DNA of 22,514 nucleotides from assembly GCA_036558265.1 (NCBI GenBank), contig DATBFY010000092.1, forward strand, positions 1 through 22,514. The letters run 5' to 3'. The translations under genes and the position numbers were made by a program. Origin of the DNA: RYN-433 sp036558265 (lineage in GTDB: Bacteria; Planctomycetota; Phycisphaerae; Tepidisphaerales; Tepidisphaeraceae). Below, piece after piece: positions 7,794 through 16,631 of this stretch (the first letter of the stretch is position 1; each line of letters opens with the position of its first letter). Below the pieces are notes generated by a model, which saw only the letters and a list, made by a program, of their open reading frames with translations, searched no databases and was not told the DNA's origin.

Positions 7794-9287
7794 TCAGAGG
7801 CGCATCGTCAGACGGGTGACTGACGCCGGCGCAAAAGTCCAGCGCGACAATGCGTCCGGTGCTGCGGGCCCAGCGGCAGGGACGAGCGCCTCAGGTTGCT
7901 CGAACGTGTTGTGAGCGTGGAGGTCCTCATGCGCAAGGAGGGTTGATGCAATCTCGCGGGGCGTCAGGCCGCGCAGGTCGACCTCGGCCTCGATCGGCAG
8001 GCGGGCGTGGACATTGGTGATCGTCATCGTGAGCGCGCTCCCCCTGATCGACGCCGAGCCGGCAAGCGCGGGGATCAAATCTTTCTGATCGCCGTCGGCG
8101 AAGCTGATGGTCGGCGATTCGATTTCCATCCGCAGCGACCGGCCGCCCTGGTGCGCCTGATACAGGTCGAACACGTGATACGTCGGCGTCAGCACCAGCC
8201 GCTCGCCCTCGGTCAGGAACAGCGCCTGGAGCACGTTGACCGCCTGCGCAAGGTTAGCCATCGCGAGCTTGTCGGCGTGGCGGTTGAACGTGTCGAGCGT
8301 GATCGCCGCGACCAGCGCATCCCGCAGCGTGTTCTGCTGCCAGAGATGCGCGGCGTCGCGGCCGGGCGTGGGCGGGTGCCACGTGCCCCACTCGTCGATC
8401 GCCAGGTCGATCTTGCGATCGGGGTCGAACTCGTCCATGGCGGCCCGCTGGTCGAGGATGAGCTGTTCCACGCCGGCGGCCCTGGCGAGCAGTTGATACC
8501 ACTGGTCGGTCGAATACTCGCTCGCCGTGCCGGCCGTGCCGCAGTAATAGTGCGCCCCCAGCGCATGGATGCGGCAGTTGAATCGCTTGTCGGCGGTGGC
8601 GAGTTTTGCGAGGAACTTGCGCGTCCAGTCCGCGCGGTTCCCGTCCGGCCCGCAGGCGATCAGGTACAACGGCGTCCCGCCAAAATCGCGCAGGTACGTC
8701 GCATACCGGCGATACTCGCGCGCATAGTCCTCTGGGCAGAAATTTCCGCCGCACCCCCACGCCTCGTTCCCCACCCCCCAGTAGCGCACGTTGAACGGCA
8801 TGGGCGAGCCGTTGCCCGCGCGAAGCCGGGCAAGCGTGCTGGGCTTGTCGAAATTGCAATACTCCACCCAGTCGCGCATCCCCCGTACGCTGCCGCTTCC
8901 CAGGTTCCCCGCCAGGTAGGGCTCGGCGCCGATCAGGCGGCAGAAGTTGATGAACTCGTGCGTGCCGAAATGGTTCTCCTCCAGCGACTGCCCCCACCAG
9001 GCGTTGACGGTTGTCGGGCGCTCCTTGCGCGGGCCGACCCCGTCGCGCCAGTGATAGTCATCCGCGAAGCACCCGCCGGGCCAGCGGAGGATCGGCGGCC
9101 TGACACGCCGGAAGGCGTCGATCAGGTCATCGCGCAAACCGCCGGTGTTCGGGATCGTCGAATCGTCACCAACCCAGACGCCGTCGCTGATGCAGCACCC
9201 CAGGTGCTCGGCGAAGTGGCCGTACAGGTTCGGGTTGATTGCGCCGATCGGTTCGCCGGGAAGGAGGGTGACGCGCGCCGCGGGCAT
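7794..9287 (-). CDS. GH51 alpha-L-arabinofuranosidase
   Basis: A 497-residue protein, the normal length for bacterial GH51 intracellular enzymes that release terminal arabinose from arabinan or arabinoxylan oligosaccharides. Family landmarks are present: PNLYGHFAEHLG (19-30), PPILRWPGGCFADDYHWRDG (64-83), YWGVGNEAWGCGG (169-181) with the acid/base Glu175 after Asn, and IDLAIDEWGTWH (293-304) with the nucleophile Glu299. The C-terminal beta-sandwich follows (about 395-497). No signal peptide, so it should act in the cytoplasm on imported oligosaccharides. No Shine-Dalgarno is evident before ATG 9287, and an imperfect GCGTT-TT-AACGC dyad lies eight bases upstream, so the start is the least certain part. 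No transporter or arabinose pathway gene is visible nearby. Confidence 0.95.
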   Translation of the reverse strand: MPAARVTLLPGEPIGAINPNLYGHFAEHLGCCISDGVWVGDDSTIPNTGGLRDDLIDAFRRVRPPILRWPGGCFADDYHWRDGVGPRKERPTTVNAWWGQSLEENHFGTHEFINFCRLIGAEPYLAGNLGSGSVRGMRDWVEYCNFDKPSTLARLRAGNGSPMPFNVRYWGVGNEAWGCGGNFCPEDYAREYRRYATYLRDFGGTPLYLIACGPDGNRADWTRKFLAKLATADKRFNCRIHALGAHYYCGTAGTASEYSTDQWYQLLARAAGVEQLILDQRAAMDEFDPDRKIDLAIDEWGTWHPPTPGRDAAHLWQQNTLRDALVAAITLDTFNRHADKLAMANLAQAVNVLQALFLTEGERLVLTPTYHVFDLYQAHQGGRSLRMEIESPTISFADGDQKDLIPALAGSASIRGSALTMTITNVHARLPIEAEVDLRGLTPREIASTLLAHEDLHAHNTFEQPEALVPAAGPAAPDALSRWTFAPASVTRLTMRL

Positions 9288-9511
9288 GCCGCGTGCGTTT
9301 TAACGCGGGACGGCTGATGAGGGAACGCGCATACCCTCCATGCCACCCTTCTCGCCCGATTCTGGGCACGGGGTCAGCTCAAGATCTCCTTCGCGGAATC
9401 CTCACCGGGTCGGAACGATCGGCAACCCGTGAGATGCAAGGCCCCGACACGCCGAGACGGAATCATTCATGTCACAAAAGCGCCACAACCCCTGGTGAAG
9501 AAGCCTGATTT

Positions 9512-9706
9512 CTACGTCCAAAACTTTTCTTGTCCCCCGAGCCAGATTCCCAGCGGGATGCCGATGATGGCGGCGGCAAGGATCACGAGTTGAATCCGGT
9601 TGACGATGCTTGGCGGGGTATTCCAGGTGAACACGTAAATCGCAGCCGCGGCGAGGAAGGCCAAGCAGCTGGTCCACGCCACGATGGAGCTTAGGCGCGC
9701 CTTCAT
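9512..9706 (-). CDS. Small two-helix membrane protein
   Basis: A 64-residue protein with two hydrophobic segments, roughly residues 8-26 (VAWTSCLAFLAAAAIYVFT) and 36-57 (RIQLVILAAAIIGIPLGIWL), joined by a short polar turn (NTPPSIVN). Both ends are short and charged, suggesting a hairpin in the inner membrane. The strongest argument that it is real is the ribosome site: AAGGAG six bases before the ATG (minus strand, 9713-9718). No family is recognised. It could be a small regulatory or structural membrane protein. The next gene on the same strand (GH51) begins 224 bases downstream, so an operon is unlikely. Confidence 0.75.
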   Translation of the reverse strand: MKARLSSIVAWTSCLAFLAAAAIYVFTWNTPPSIVNRIQLVILAAAIIGIPLGIWLGGQEKFWT

Positions 9707-10089
9707 TATTTCTCCTTCCGCTTCGCCTTCACCTCTTCCGGCGTCCGGCGGTGCATCGACCGCCGATCCGCGTCGACCTGGGTGGGAACGCTTGCGGGCA
9801 CACGTTAATTGTACCTCCGATCACCAATTCCGGGCCGGAAATTCCGGGTCTCCGCTTCCCGCACGTGGCTTCGTGCCTCCCGACGAGCGCCGAATCCTCT
9901 GACAAGAACTGAACGCCCACCGCCGCCCCACTCCCCACTGCACATCGACCTGACGCGGCAACGCCTGCCGGCGTCAATCGCGTCCGAACTCCTGCCCGGA
10001 GCGACCTTACATCCGCAGCTCCCTGACCAGGAACGCAAGCACCTCCGCCTGCCAGGAGCCGCCGTGGCGCGCACGGGCGCGCACCCACG
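9707..10089. other. Intergenic region between surface-protein and small membrane genes
   Basis: About 380 bases with open frames on both strands but no ribosome site, codon pattern or domain that I would call a gene. It contains a bulged hairpin at 9951-9976 (TGACGCGGCA, loop ACGCC, TGCC, bulged G, GCGTCA), about 115 bases past the stop of the surface-protein gene and possibly part of its 3' end. An odd-centre palindrome CCGGAA-A-TTCCGG lies at 9835-9847, and a TACAAT (minus strand, 9808-9813) could be a -10 for the small membrane gene, though no matching -35 was found. Confidence 0.45.
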
Positions 10090-13000
10090 CTACACCCCGG
10101 CCCCTGCCTTCCGTCGTCGTCGCCGCGTCGGTGTCAAGAGTGAACTCAGGACGACAAGAAGCGGGATCGACGCCGCCGGCTCGGGCACCGAGGAGAACGC
10201 TCGCGCCAGGTCCCGATCGAAAGCACCCGAGGCCCCCGGGATGTCGGCGGCGGCTCCGGCCGCGCCGTTGTAGTTCTGGGCGAGTTTCACCAGGTCGTTG
10301 AAATCGACGATGCCGTCATACGTGAAGTCACCCCGGGCCCACCAGTCGTCGGAGGACGCCGACACGGCCGTGTTGTAGTTCTGCGCCAGCCTCACCAGGT
10401 CATTGAAATCGACCGCACCGTCGAGCGTCGCGTCGCCCGCGAGCGTGAACCGCACCAGCACGCTGCTGCCGTCGGCGGCCTGGCCGGCGAAGCCGCCGCC
10501 ATCGTTTCCGAGCACGTCGCCGGCCTCGGCGTAACCGACGGCTTTCGATGAGTCGATGGCGGCGAGCGTGCTGCTGATCCCGTTTCCGCCCCAGTCCCCG
10601 CCGTGGAAGCCGCTGACGATCGCCTCCCGGACGCTGACCAGCGGGCTTGGGACCGCCTCATAGTCGATGATCAGGGCGTTGTCCGCCAGGTCGAGGCGGC
10701 CGGTCATCGTGCCGCCGGCGGAGGGGATCGACAGGACGTTGAGCACCGAGGTCTTCCCGCCGAACGCCTTGGGGCGCATCGAGACGACCGCCGGCGCGGT
10801 GGGACTGCCCGCGAGGGTCAACGAGTGCTGCCGGAGGTACGGGGTGATCAGGGTCGAGTCGCCGTTGAGCGTGACGGCGCCGCCGAGCGCGGCGGCGCCC
10901 GCGGGCGCCGCGGGCATCGCCCCCGCCGCCGGCCCGCCGCCGCCCGACAACCCGCCGTCAAAGATCACCTTGCCGTTGACGGTCGTGATCGTGCCGTTGT
11001 TGACCGTCTGCCCGGTGATCAGGGTCTGGTCGTTTCGGACCGTAAGCGTGGCGCCGGCACGGTTGGTGAAGTTGCCCACGATCTGCGTGGGGCCGTTGAA
11101 CGTGGTGGCGGCGAGACTGTCGAAATCGCCCGCGACCTGCCCGAAGCCCGAGACGTCGCCCCCCGCCGCGTTGGCGAGCCGCGGCGTGCCGAGCGTTCCG
11201 CCCGCCAGCGTCAGGGTCTTGCCAGCGGGGATGGTGAGCGGCTGGTCGAACACGACCGCGCCGCCGGCGCTCACACCGACGTTCCCCGTATTGGTCAGCG
11301 TGGCGGCCTTGACGAAGAGGCTGGCCCCGGGATTGTTGCCAAGCGTGCCGGAGTTGGTCAGGTTCGCGCCCCGGAGGACCAGGTTACCCGCGTCGGCCTG
11401 GATGGCGCCGGCGTTGTCAACGTCGATCATCACGGACCCGCAGCCCGTGAGCTTCGAGGCAGCGTCGAGGTCGATCGGGTTGACGCCGCCGCCCACGACG
11501 GCGTCCTGGAGCGTGAGCGTGCCGGCGGCGAGATTGAGGCCGCCCACGAGGTCGGTGGTTGAACCGGGGGCCAAGGTGGTGTTATGGGAGAAGGTCGGGG
11601 CGCCATTGGTGCCCACCGGGACGAATTCGCTCCGCGTGGCGAGGGTGCCTTGGACCAACAGGTCGGCGCAATCGAGCGTCACTCGATTGCCGGTGACGGT
11701 CAGCGACCCAGGGGGGTTGACGACGATCCGTTGGGCCGCGAGGGTGGCGCTGCCGGACAGCGTGTACTGTCCCGAGGCGTCCGGGAAACCGATGGGTGCG
11801 TTTCCCCGTGAGCCGATGACGAGAGTGCCGTCGCAAGTGTTGGTCCCGCCGATCTGGGTGAACGTCGCGTCGCGGTTTTCGCCCACCGTTTCGTTGACGG
11901 CGTGCAACGATCCGGCGGACAGCGTTGCCTGGGCGCGGTTCGTGCCGACGCTGCCGCCAAGGGGAAGCAAGTTGACGTCGGCGCCCAGGGAAAACTGGTT
12001 GGCGGTCGCGGCGCCGCCACTCTGCAGGAAGGTTCCAGCCCCGCTGGCATTGACCTCGATCCGTTCGGCCGAGAGGGTGCCGCCCCGCAGGTCGTAGGTT
12101 CCCGACCCGCCTTCGATGGCCGCGATGATGATGTTCTGTGCGGAGACGGTGCTGCCGGCCTGCTGGAGGAACGACCCGCTGCCAAAATTGCCCACGGTGA
12201 GCGACGTTGTGGCGAGGGCGGCCGCGCCGGAGATCGTGTAGGTTCCCGCGCCCAGGGTGCCTTCGCCCAGGATGACGCTCGGAAGCGTGTTCGAGCCCCC
12301 CGTCTGGTTGAAGCTGCCGGCAGAACTGCTGCCGACCGCGAGCACGCCGTTGCCCTTGAGCAGGGCGGTCGCGCCGCTCAGGTTGTAGAAGGCGGCCGTG
12401 CCGTCAACGGTGAGCCGTGCCAGGCCGTCTCTCGCGGCGGAGACATCGAACGTCCCGCCGGATTGATTGATCGTGCCGGCGCCGACGGCGACGGCCGGCG
12501 CCAAGAGCGTGCCGCCGCCCAGGTTGTAGACCCCGCTGCCCGAAACCCCGATGACCAGTTGCGCATTGACGGTGTTGGTGCCACCCGTCTGGGTGAACGT
12601 GGCCGGCGCGCTCCATCCGACCCGCTCAACCGGGGCGGTCAGGACGCCGCTGCCGGAGAGGTTGTAATCCGCGGAGACGGGGCCCTCGGGGAAGATGACG
12701 GTGTTGCCGTCGATTAGTCCGCCCAGGTCCAGCTCGCTCGTCACGTTCATCGACCCCCCGGAGTGGTTGATGATGCCGGTGGAGGAATTGCCGACCCACA
12801 CGGTGGGGACGTTGAGCGTGCCGCCCTGGAGGGTGTAGGTGGCGGTCGGGTTGGTGTTGGCGCCCGGCGCCGGGGGGGCATTGCCGCCAAACAGGGCCGC
12901 GACGCGCAGGATCGCAATGACGTTGTGCGTGCCGCCGGACTGGTTGAAGCTGCCGTCGGATCGCGTGCCGGCGAGGATGACCTCCTGGTTGTTCAGCACG

Positions 13001-14214
13001 CCCCCGGAGAGCTGGTAAGTCCCGGCGGCGCCCAGCGCGGTGCGCGCGCCGACCTGGAGGGGATTGGTGACCGTAACCGTGCCGCCCGACTGGTTGAACG
13101 TCCCTTGCGCAAAGGCCCCCAGCAGCAGGTTGTCGGCCGTGAAGGTGGTGTTGGCCCCGCCGACATTCACGGTGTTGGGGCCCTGGTTGGTGACCCCGAC
13201 GCGGATCGCGTTGGTCGCCGCAGTCCCCCCGTTGTGCCTGAGGCTGGCCCCGTTGGTCACCGTGAGCAGCCCTGCGACGTCGAACCCCGCGGAGGTGACC
13301 ACCGTCCCGTTGTTCACGGTCATGACAGCGGTGGGATTGAGGGAGATCGAGGTGGTCTGGAGGTTCGCCGCCGCCCCCGCGAGCACGTCAAAAGTCGCCT
13401 TGCTGGAAAGGTTTGCACCGAGCTGGATCGACCCCCCACTGGTCATCGAGAGGGAGGAACCGGCGCCCTGGAGGGTGATGGCGGCATTCTCGGTGGCAAG
13501 CGCGCCCGTGGCACCGCGGAGCGAATCGAGCCGAACGTCGGCGCTCGAGAGAATGTTGAGGAAGCCGGAGCCGCCCGCGAGGTTGATGGACTCGCCCAGG
13601 ACGAGCGTGCCGGCCAGATTGCCCCGGGCCGAGTCTGAGAAGGTGAGGAGGGCGGAGTTGCCCAGGCTGCCGATGCTGTGGGTGGTGGGCGTGAGCAGGT
13701 CGAACTCCGCAGCGTCGCCCTCGACGCTGAGGATTGCGTCGCCGGTGCCGGAATCGGCGAGCCCGAGCGAGCCGGCGGTGAGCTTGCTGCCGCCCAGGAC
13801 GCGGAAGGCGTTGTCGCCGCGGGCGGTAAAGGCGCCGTTGACGGTCAGGTTGAGGTCACCGAGGATGGCGGTGCCGCCGGAGAACGTGGCGTTGCCGAGG
13901 ACCGTGTACGTGCGCCGGAGTCCGGTCGCGCCGAAGGTCGTGGTGCCATTGGTGTTCGAGAAGAGCAGGGACGTGGTGACGGCGTTGGTCGCGAAGCTGA
14001 CCACGTAGGTCTGATTGAGTACGAAGGCGGCGGTGGAGGTGGGCTGGGGGACGACCGCGGGGTTCCAGTTCGAAGCGGTGAAGAAGTCCCCGGAGAACTT
14101 CCCCCCGCCGGGGCCGACCCAGGTCTGGGCGCGAGCGGGATTCGGGATGAGCGTAGCGGCGGCGGCGGCAGCGGCAGCCGCGGCGGCCGCGAGCGCGCAA
14201 GAGCGGATTTGCAT
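10090..14214 (-). CDS. Giant surface repeat protein with dockerin-like pair and PEP-CTERM signal
   Basis: A 1374-residue protein. I start it at 14214, not the in-frame ATG at 14256: GGAGGG (14224-14229) lies nine bases before it, a candidate -10 box covers 14256-14261, and a signal peptide follows directly (12 consecutive alanines, then PNPARA-Q, cleavage near residue 29). Residues about 370-800 hold nine units of about 51 residues built around G-(T/S)-F-x-Q-S/T-G-G-T, each followed by Y-x-L-S-G-G-x-L, a beta-helix-like pattern of autotransporter-type adhesins. Residues about 1260-1316 hold two calcium-loop/dockerin-like motifs, GD.T.DG.VDFNDLV.LAQNYN. The end, VPEPAASIPLLVVLSSLL then TPTRRRRRK, is a PEP-CTERM sorting signal (motif, helix, basic tail) that an exosortase would process. 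A surface or matrix role is inferred. No exosortase is in the window. Confidence 0.9.
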   Translation of the reverse strand: MQIRSCALAAAAAAAAAAAATLIPNPARAQTWVGPGGGKFSGDFFTASNWNPAVVPQPTSTAAFVLNQTYVVSFATNAVTTSLLFSNTNGTTTFGATGLRRTYTVLGNATFSGGTAILGDLNLTVNGAFTARGDNAFRVLGGSKLTAGSLGLADSGTGDAILSVEGDAAEFDLLTPTTHSIGSLGNSALLTFSDSARGNLAGTLVLGESINLAGGSGFLNILSSADVRLDSLRGATGALATENAAITLQGAGSSLSMTSGGSIQLGANLSSKATFDVLAGAAANLQTTSISLNPTAVMTVNNGTVVTSAGFDVAGLLTVTNGASLRHNGGTAATNAIRVGVTNQGPNTVNVGGANTTFTADNLLLGAFAQGTFNQSGGTVTVTNPLQVGARTALGAAGTYQLSGGVLNNQEVILAGTRSDGSFNQSGGTHNVIAILRVAALFGGNAPPAPGANTNPTATYTLQGGTLNVPTVWVGNSSTGIINHSGGSMNVTSELDLGGLIDGNTVIFPEGPVSADYNLSGSGVLTAPVERVGWSAPATFTQTGGTNTVNAQLVIGVSGSGVYNLGGGTLLAPAVAVGAGTINQSGGTFDVSAARDGLARLTVDGTAAFYNLSGATALLKGNGVLAVGSSSAGSFNQTGGSNTLPSVILGEGTLGAGTYTISGAAALATTSLTVGNFGSGSFLQQAGSTVSAQNIIIAAIEGGSGTYDLRGGTLSAERIEVNASGAGTFLQSGGAATANQFSLGADVNLLPLGGSVGTNRAQATLSAGSLHAVNETVGENRDATFTQIGGTNTCDGTLVIGSRGNAPIGFPDASGQYTLSGSATLAAQRIVVNPPGSLTVTGNRVTLDCADLLVQGTLATRSEFVPVGTNGAPTFSHNTTLAPGSTTDLVGGLNLAAGTLTLQDAVVGGGVNPIDLDAASKLTGCGSVMIDVDNAGAIQADAGNLVLRGANLTNSGTLGNNPGASLFVKAATLTNTGNVGVSAGGAVVFDQPLTIPAGKTLTLAGGTLGTPRLANAAGGDVSGFGQVAGDFDSLAATTFNGPTQIVGNFTNRAGATLTVRNDQTLITGQTVNNGTITTVNGKVIFDGGLSGGGGPAAGAMPAAPAGAAALGGAVTLNGDSTLITPYLRQHSLTLAGSPTAPAVVSMRPKAFGGKTSVLNVLSIPSAGGTMTGRLDLADNALIIDYEAVPSPLVSVREAIVSGFHGGDWGGNGISSTLAAIDSSKAVGYAEAGDVLGNDGGGFAGQAADGSSVLVRFTLAGDATLDGAVDFNDLVRLAQNYNTAVSASSDDWWARGDFTYDGIVDFNDLVKLAQNYNGAAGAAADIPGASGAFDRDLARAFSSVPEPAASIPLLVVLSSLLTPTRRRRRKAGAGV

Positions 14215-14255
14215 CGTGCCTGTCCCTCCAAGACGGTATCGTGAGGTTTGGCACA

Positions 14256-14285
14256 ATTCTAAATGGGCCTACATATCATTTGCAA
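14256..14285 (-). promoter_or_regulatory. Candidate promoter of the giant surface-protein gene
   Basis: On the minus strand TTGCAA (14280-14285) and TAGAAT (14256-14261) are separated by 18 bases, close to the sigma-70 pattern. Transcription would start near 14249 and leave a leader of about 35 bases with the GGAGGG ribosome site. This supports independent expression from the prolyl oligopeptidase gene 85 bases upstream. Prediction only. Confidence 0.5.
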
Positions 14286-14299
14286 CAAGTTTCCGCGGA

Positions 14300-16429
14300 C
14301 TATGGCCCGCGCATTCCCAGTTCTTTGACGAGGAAAGCCATCACGTCGGTCTGATATTCGATCTGCTTGGTGGTCGGTTTGCCGGCGCCGTGGCCGGCGC
14401 GCGTTTCGATGCGGATCAACGTCGGTTTATCGCCGGCCTGGCATTCCTGGAGGCGGGCGGCGAACTTGAAGCTGTGCGCCGGCACCACGCGGTCGTCGTG
14501 GTCGGCGGTGGTGACCAGCGTCGCCGGGTACTTCGTGCCGGGCTTGAGGTTGTGGTAGGGGGAGTAGGCGTAGAGGGCCTTGAACTCTTCGGCGTCATCG
14601 GCGCTGCCGTAGTCGCTCGTCCACGCCCACCCGATCGTGAACTTCTGGAAGCGCAGCATGTCCATCACGCCCACCGCCGGAAGCGCCGCGCCGAAGAGGT
14701 CCGGCCGCTGCGTCATCGCCGCGCCCACCAGCAAACCCCCGTTCGACCCGCCCGAGATCGCCAGCTTCTCGCGCGACGTGTACTTGTTGTCGATCAGGTA
14801 CTGCGCGGCGGCGATGAAGTCATCGAACACGTTCTGCTTGTGCAGCTTCGTGCCGGCCTGGTGCCAGTCCTCCCCGTACTCGCCCCCGCCGCGCAGGTTC
14901 GGAACCGCGTAGACCCCGCCCATCTCCAGCCACACCGCATTGGCCGGCGAAAACCCCGGGGTCATCGAGATCGCGAACCCTCCGTACCCGTAAAGGATCG
15001 TCGGATTGCCGCCGTCAAGCTTCAGGCCTTTCTTCGCGATGATGAACATCGGCACCCGCGTGCCGTCCTTGCTGGCGTAGAAGACCTGGCGCGTCTCGTA
15101 ATCCGCCGGGTTGAACGCCACCCTGGGTTCCTTGAAGACCGTCGATTGGCTGTTTTTAATATCGAAGCGATAGATCGTGCCCGGCGTCGTATAGGAGGTG
15201 AACGAGTAGAACGTCTGCGTATCCGACCGCCGTCCCGAGAACCCGCCCGCCGATCCGATGCCGGGCAGCGCGATCTCGCCCATCGCCTTGCCGTCCAACC
15301 CGAAGATCCGCACGGCGCTGTGCGCATCGTGCAGGTAGGTCGCCAGCAACCGCTCGCCCACCGCGTGGAGGCGCCCCAGCGTGTCGCCGGACTGCGGCAC
15401 CAGCTCGCGCCACCCGGCGCGATCGGGCTTGCCGATGTCGATCGCGATCACGCGCCCCCGCGGCGCGTCCAGGTCCGTCTTGAACCAGAACGTCGAACCG
15501 TCGTTGTCGATGAAGTCGTACTCGGCGTCGTTCGCCATCAGCAGCTCGACCACCGGTGAATCGGCCTTGGCGAGATCCTTGTACAGGATCCGGTTCCGCG
15601 GGCTCGACCCCTCCGACGCGTGGATCACCAGGTACTTTCCGTCATCCGTGACCCCCCCGCCAAAGCTCCAGTCCTTGTGGTCGGGGCGATGGTAAACCAG
15701 GACGTCCTGCGGCTGCGGCGTGCCCAGCCGGTGATAGTAAAGCTTGTGGAAGTAGTTGGCCTTGGTCAGCTTTTCATTCTCGGTGGGCTCGTCGAACCGG
15801 CTGTAGAAGAACCCCTTGCCGTCCTTGGTCCAACTGGGCCCGGAGAACTTCACCCACCGGATGACGTCCGGCAGATCCTTGGCCGTCGCGACCTCGCGCA
15901 CCCGGATCTCCTGCCAGTCCGAACCCGCTGCCGAGAGGCTGTACGCCAGCAGCGCCCCATCGTCGCTCACGTCGAGCGGGCCCAGCGCCACCGTCCCATC
16001 GGTTGACAGCGTGTTCGGGTCCAGCAGGACGCTCGGCTCCGCGTCGAGCGCGGCGGCCGTGTACAGCACCGACTGGTTCTGCAGGCCGTTGTTGCGCGTG
16101 TAGAAGTACCGCCCCCCGCGCCGAAACGGCACGCCGTACCGCTCGTAATTCCAAAGCCGCTTCAGCCGGTCGCGGATCGCCCCCCGCTGCGGGATCGCCC
16201 CCAGGTACGCGAAAGTGACCTTGTTCTGCGCCGCCACCCAGGCCTTGGTCTGGCTCGAGTTGTCATCCTCCAGCCATCGATACGGGTCCGGCACCGCCAC
16301 CCCATGGAGCGTCTCGACAAAGTCAGTCTTGGCGGTCGCCGGGTAGACCAGTTTCGCATCGGCGCCCGCCCGGAAGCAAAAGAGGAGCATCAGGCAGATC
16401 AGGGAGAACAAGAGGTTAAATCGGCCCAT
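14300..16429 (-). CDS. Exported prolyl oligopeptidase (family S9A)
   Basis: A 709-residue serine peptidase cleaving after proline in short peptides. After a signal peptide (residues 1 to about 23, SLICLMLLFCFRAGA), the N-terminal segment KTDFVETLHGVAVPDPYRWLED (34-55) is the S9A lead-in. A seven-bladed propeller spans about 100-440 and the alpha/beta hydrolase domain about 440-709. Catalytic residues are recognisable: Ser562 in SGGSNGGLL (559-567), Asp in HDDRVVPAHS (644-653), His680 in RAGHGAGKPT (677-686). The oxyanion tyrosine region PTILYGYGGF (476-485) and NLRGGGEYGEDWH (511-523) are intact. A signal peptide is common in bacterial periplasmic members. It lies upstream of the surface-protein gene, 85 bases apart, possibly with partial readthrough. 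The start codon has only a G-run (GGGGG) as ribosome site. Confidence 0.95.
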   Translation of the reverse strand: MGRFNLLFSLICLMLLFCFRAGADAKLVYPATAKTDFVETLHGVAVPDPYRWLEDDNSSQTKAWVAAQNKVTFAYLGAIPQRGAIRDRLKRLWNYERYGVPFRRGGRYFYTRNNGLQNQSVLYTAAALDAEPSVLLDPNTLSTDGTVALGPLDVSDDGALLAYSLSAAGSDWQEIRVREVATAKDLPDVIRWVKFSGPSWTKDGKGFFYSRFDEPTENEKLTKANYFHKLYYHRLGTPQPQDVLVYHRPDHKDWSFGGGVTDDGKYLVIHASEGSSPRNRILYKDLAKADSPVVELLMANDAEYDFIDNDGSTFWFKTDLDAPRGRVIAIDIGKPDRAGWRELVPQSGDTLGRLHAVGERLLATYLHDAHSAVRIFGLDGKAMGEIALPGIGSAGGFSGRRSDTQTFYSFTSYTTPGTIYRFDIKNSQSTVFKEPRVAFNPADYETRQVFYASKDGTRVPMFIIAKKGLKLDGGNPTILYGYGGFAISMTPGFSPANAVWLEMGGVYAVPNLRGGGEYGEDWHQAGTKLHKQNVFDDFIAAAQYLIDNKYTSREKLAISGGSNGGLLVGAAMTQRPDLFGAALPAVGVMDMLRFQKFTIGWAWTSDYGSADDAEEFKALYAYSPYHNLKPGTKYPATLVTTADHDDRVVPAHSFKFAARLQECQAGDKPTLIRIETRAGHGAGKPTTKQIEYQTDVMAFLVKELGMRGP

Positions 16430-16551
16430 CCCCCGAGCCTACGCCCGCACCCCCACCTTGTCTAACCGCCGCGCGCGCCAGTTCGTCGGATGCGCACCGA
16501 ACATTTTCCACTTCGAATCTCGATCGCAGGATAAAATTCGCCCCAAGCCGT

Positions 16552-16606
16552 TTGACCCTCGACGATTTGGTGAGTACCCTCATTAAATTACTGAGGTTCC
16601 TCAGTA
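16552..16606 (+). promoter_or_regulatory. Candidate promoter with 18-bp operator-like dyad
   Basis: Divergent gap (16430-16631) between the peptidase and the propeller gene. TTGACC (16552-16557), a 17-base spacer and TACCCT (16575-16580) make a fair -35 and a weak -10. Just downstream, TACTGAGG-TT-CCTCAGTA (16589-16606) is a perfect eight-base inverted repeat. At this position it would cover the transcription start or early leader, so it is either a repressor site or a leader hairpin. No regulator gene is adjacent. Confidence 0.5.
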
Positions 16607-16631
16607 CATAGGCACCCGACCGGAGATACGC

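Noticed and set aside
9291..9308. GCGTT-TT-AACGC dyad before the GH51 start as a LacI-type operator
   Set aside because: It lacks the central CG and flanks of LacI-family operators and is short enough to be chance.
9729..10088. Open frames in the 9707-10089 gap on both strands
   Set aside because: No ribosome site, domain or codon bias; composition looks non-coding.
10667..12097. Plus-strand frame of 476 codons within the surface-protein gene
   Set aside because: Pro/Ser/Val low-complexity mirror of the repeat protein; no ribosome site.
14215..14256. Upstream start of the surface-protein gene at 14256
   Set aside because: It overlaps the candidate -10 box, lacks a ribosome site and would add 14 residues before a signal peptide that already begins at 14214.
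14015..15559. 514-codon plus-strand frame spanning two genes
   Set aside because: It crosses the start region of the surface-protein gene and the 3' half of the prolyl oligopeptidase, whose catalytic motifs fix the minus strand as coding.
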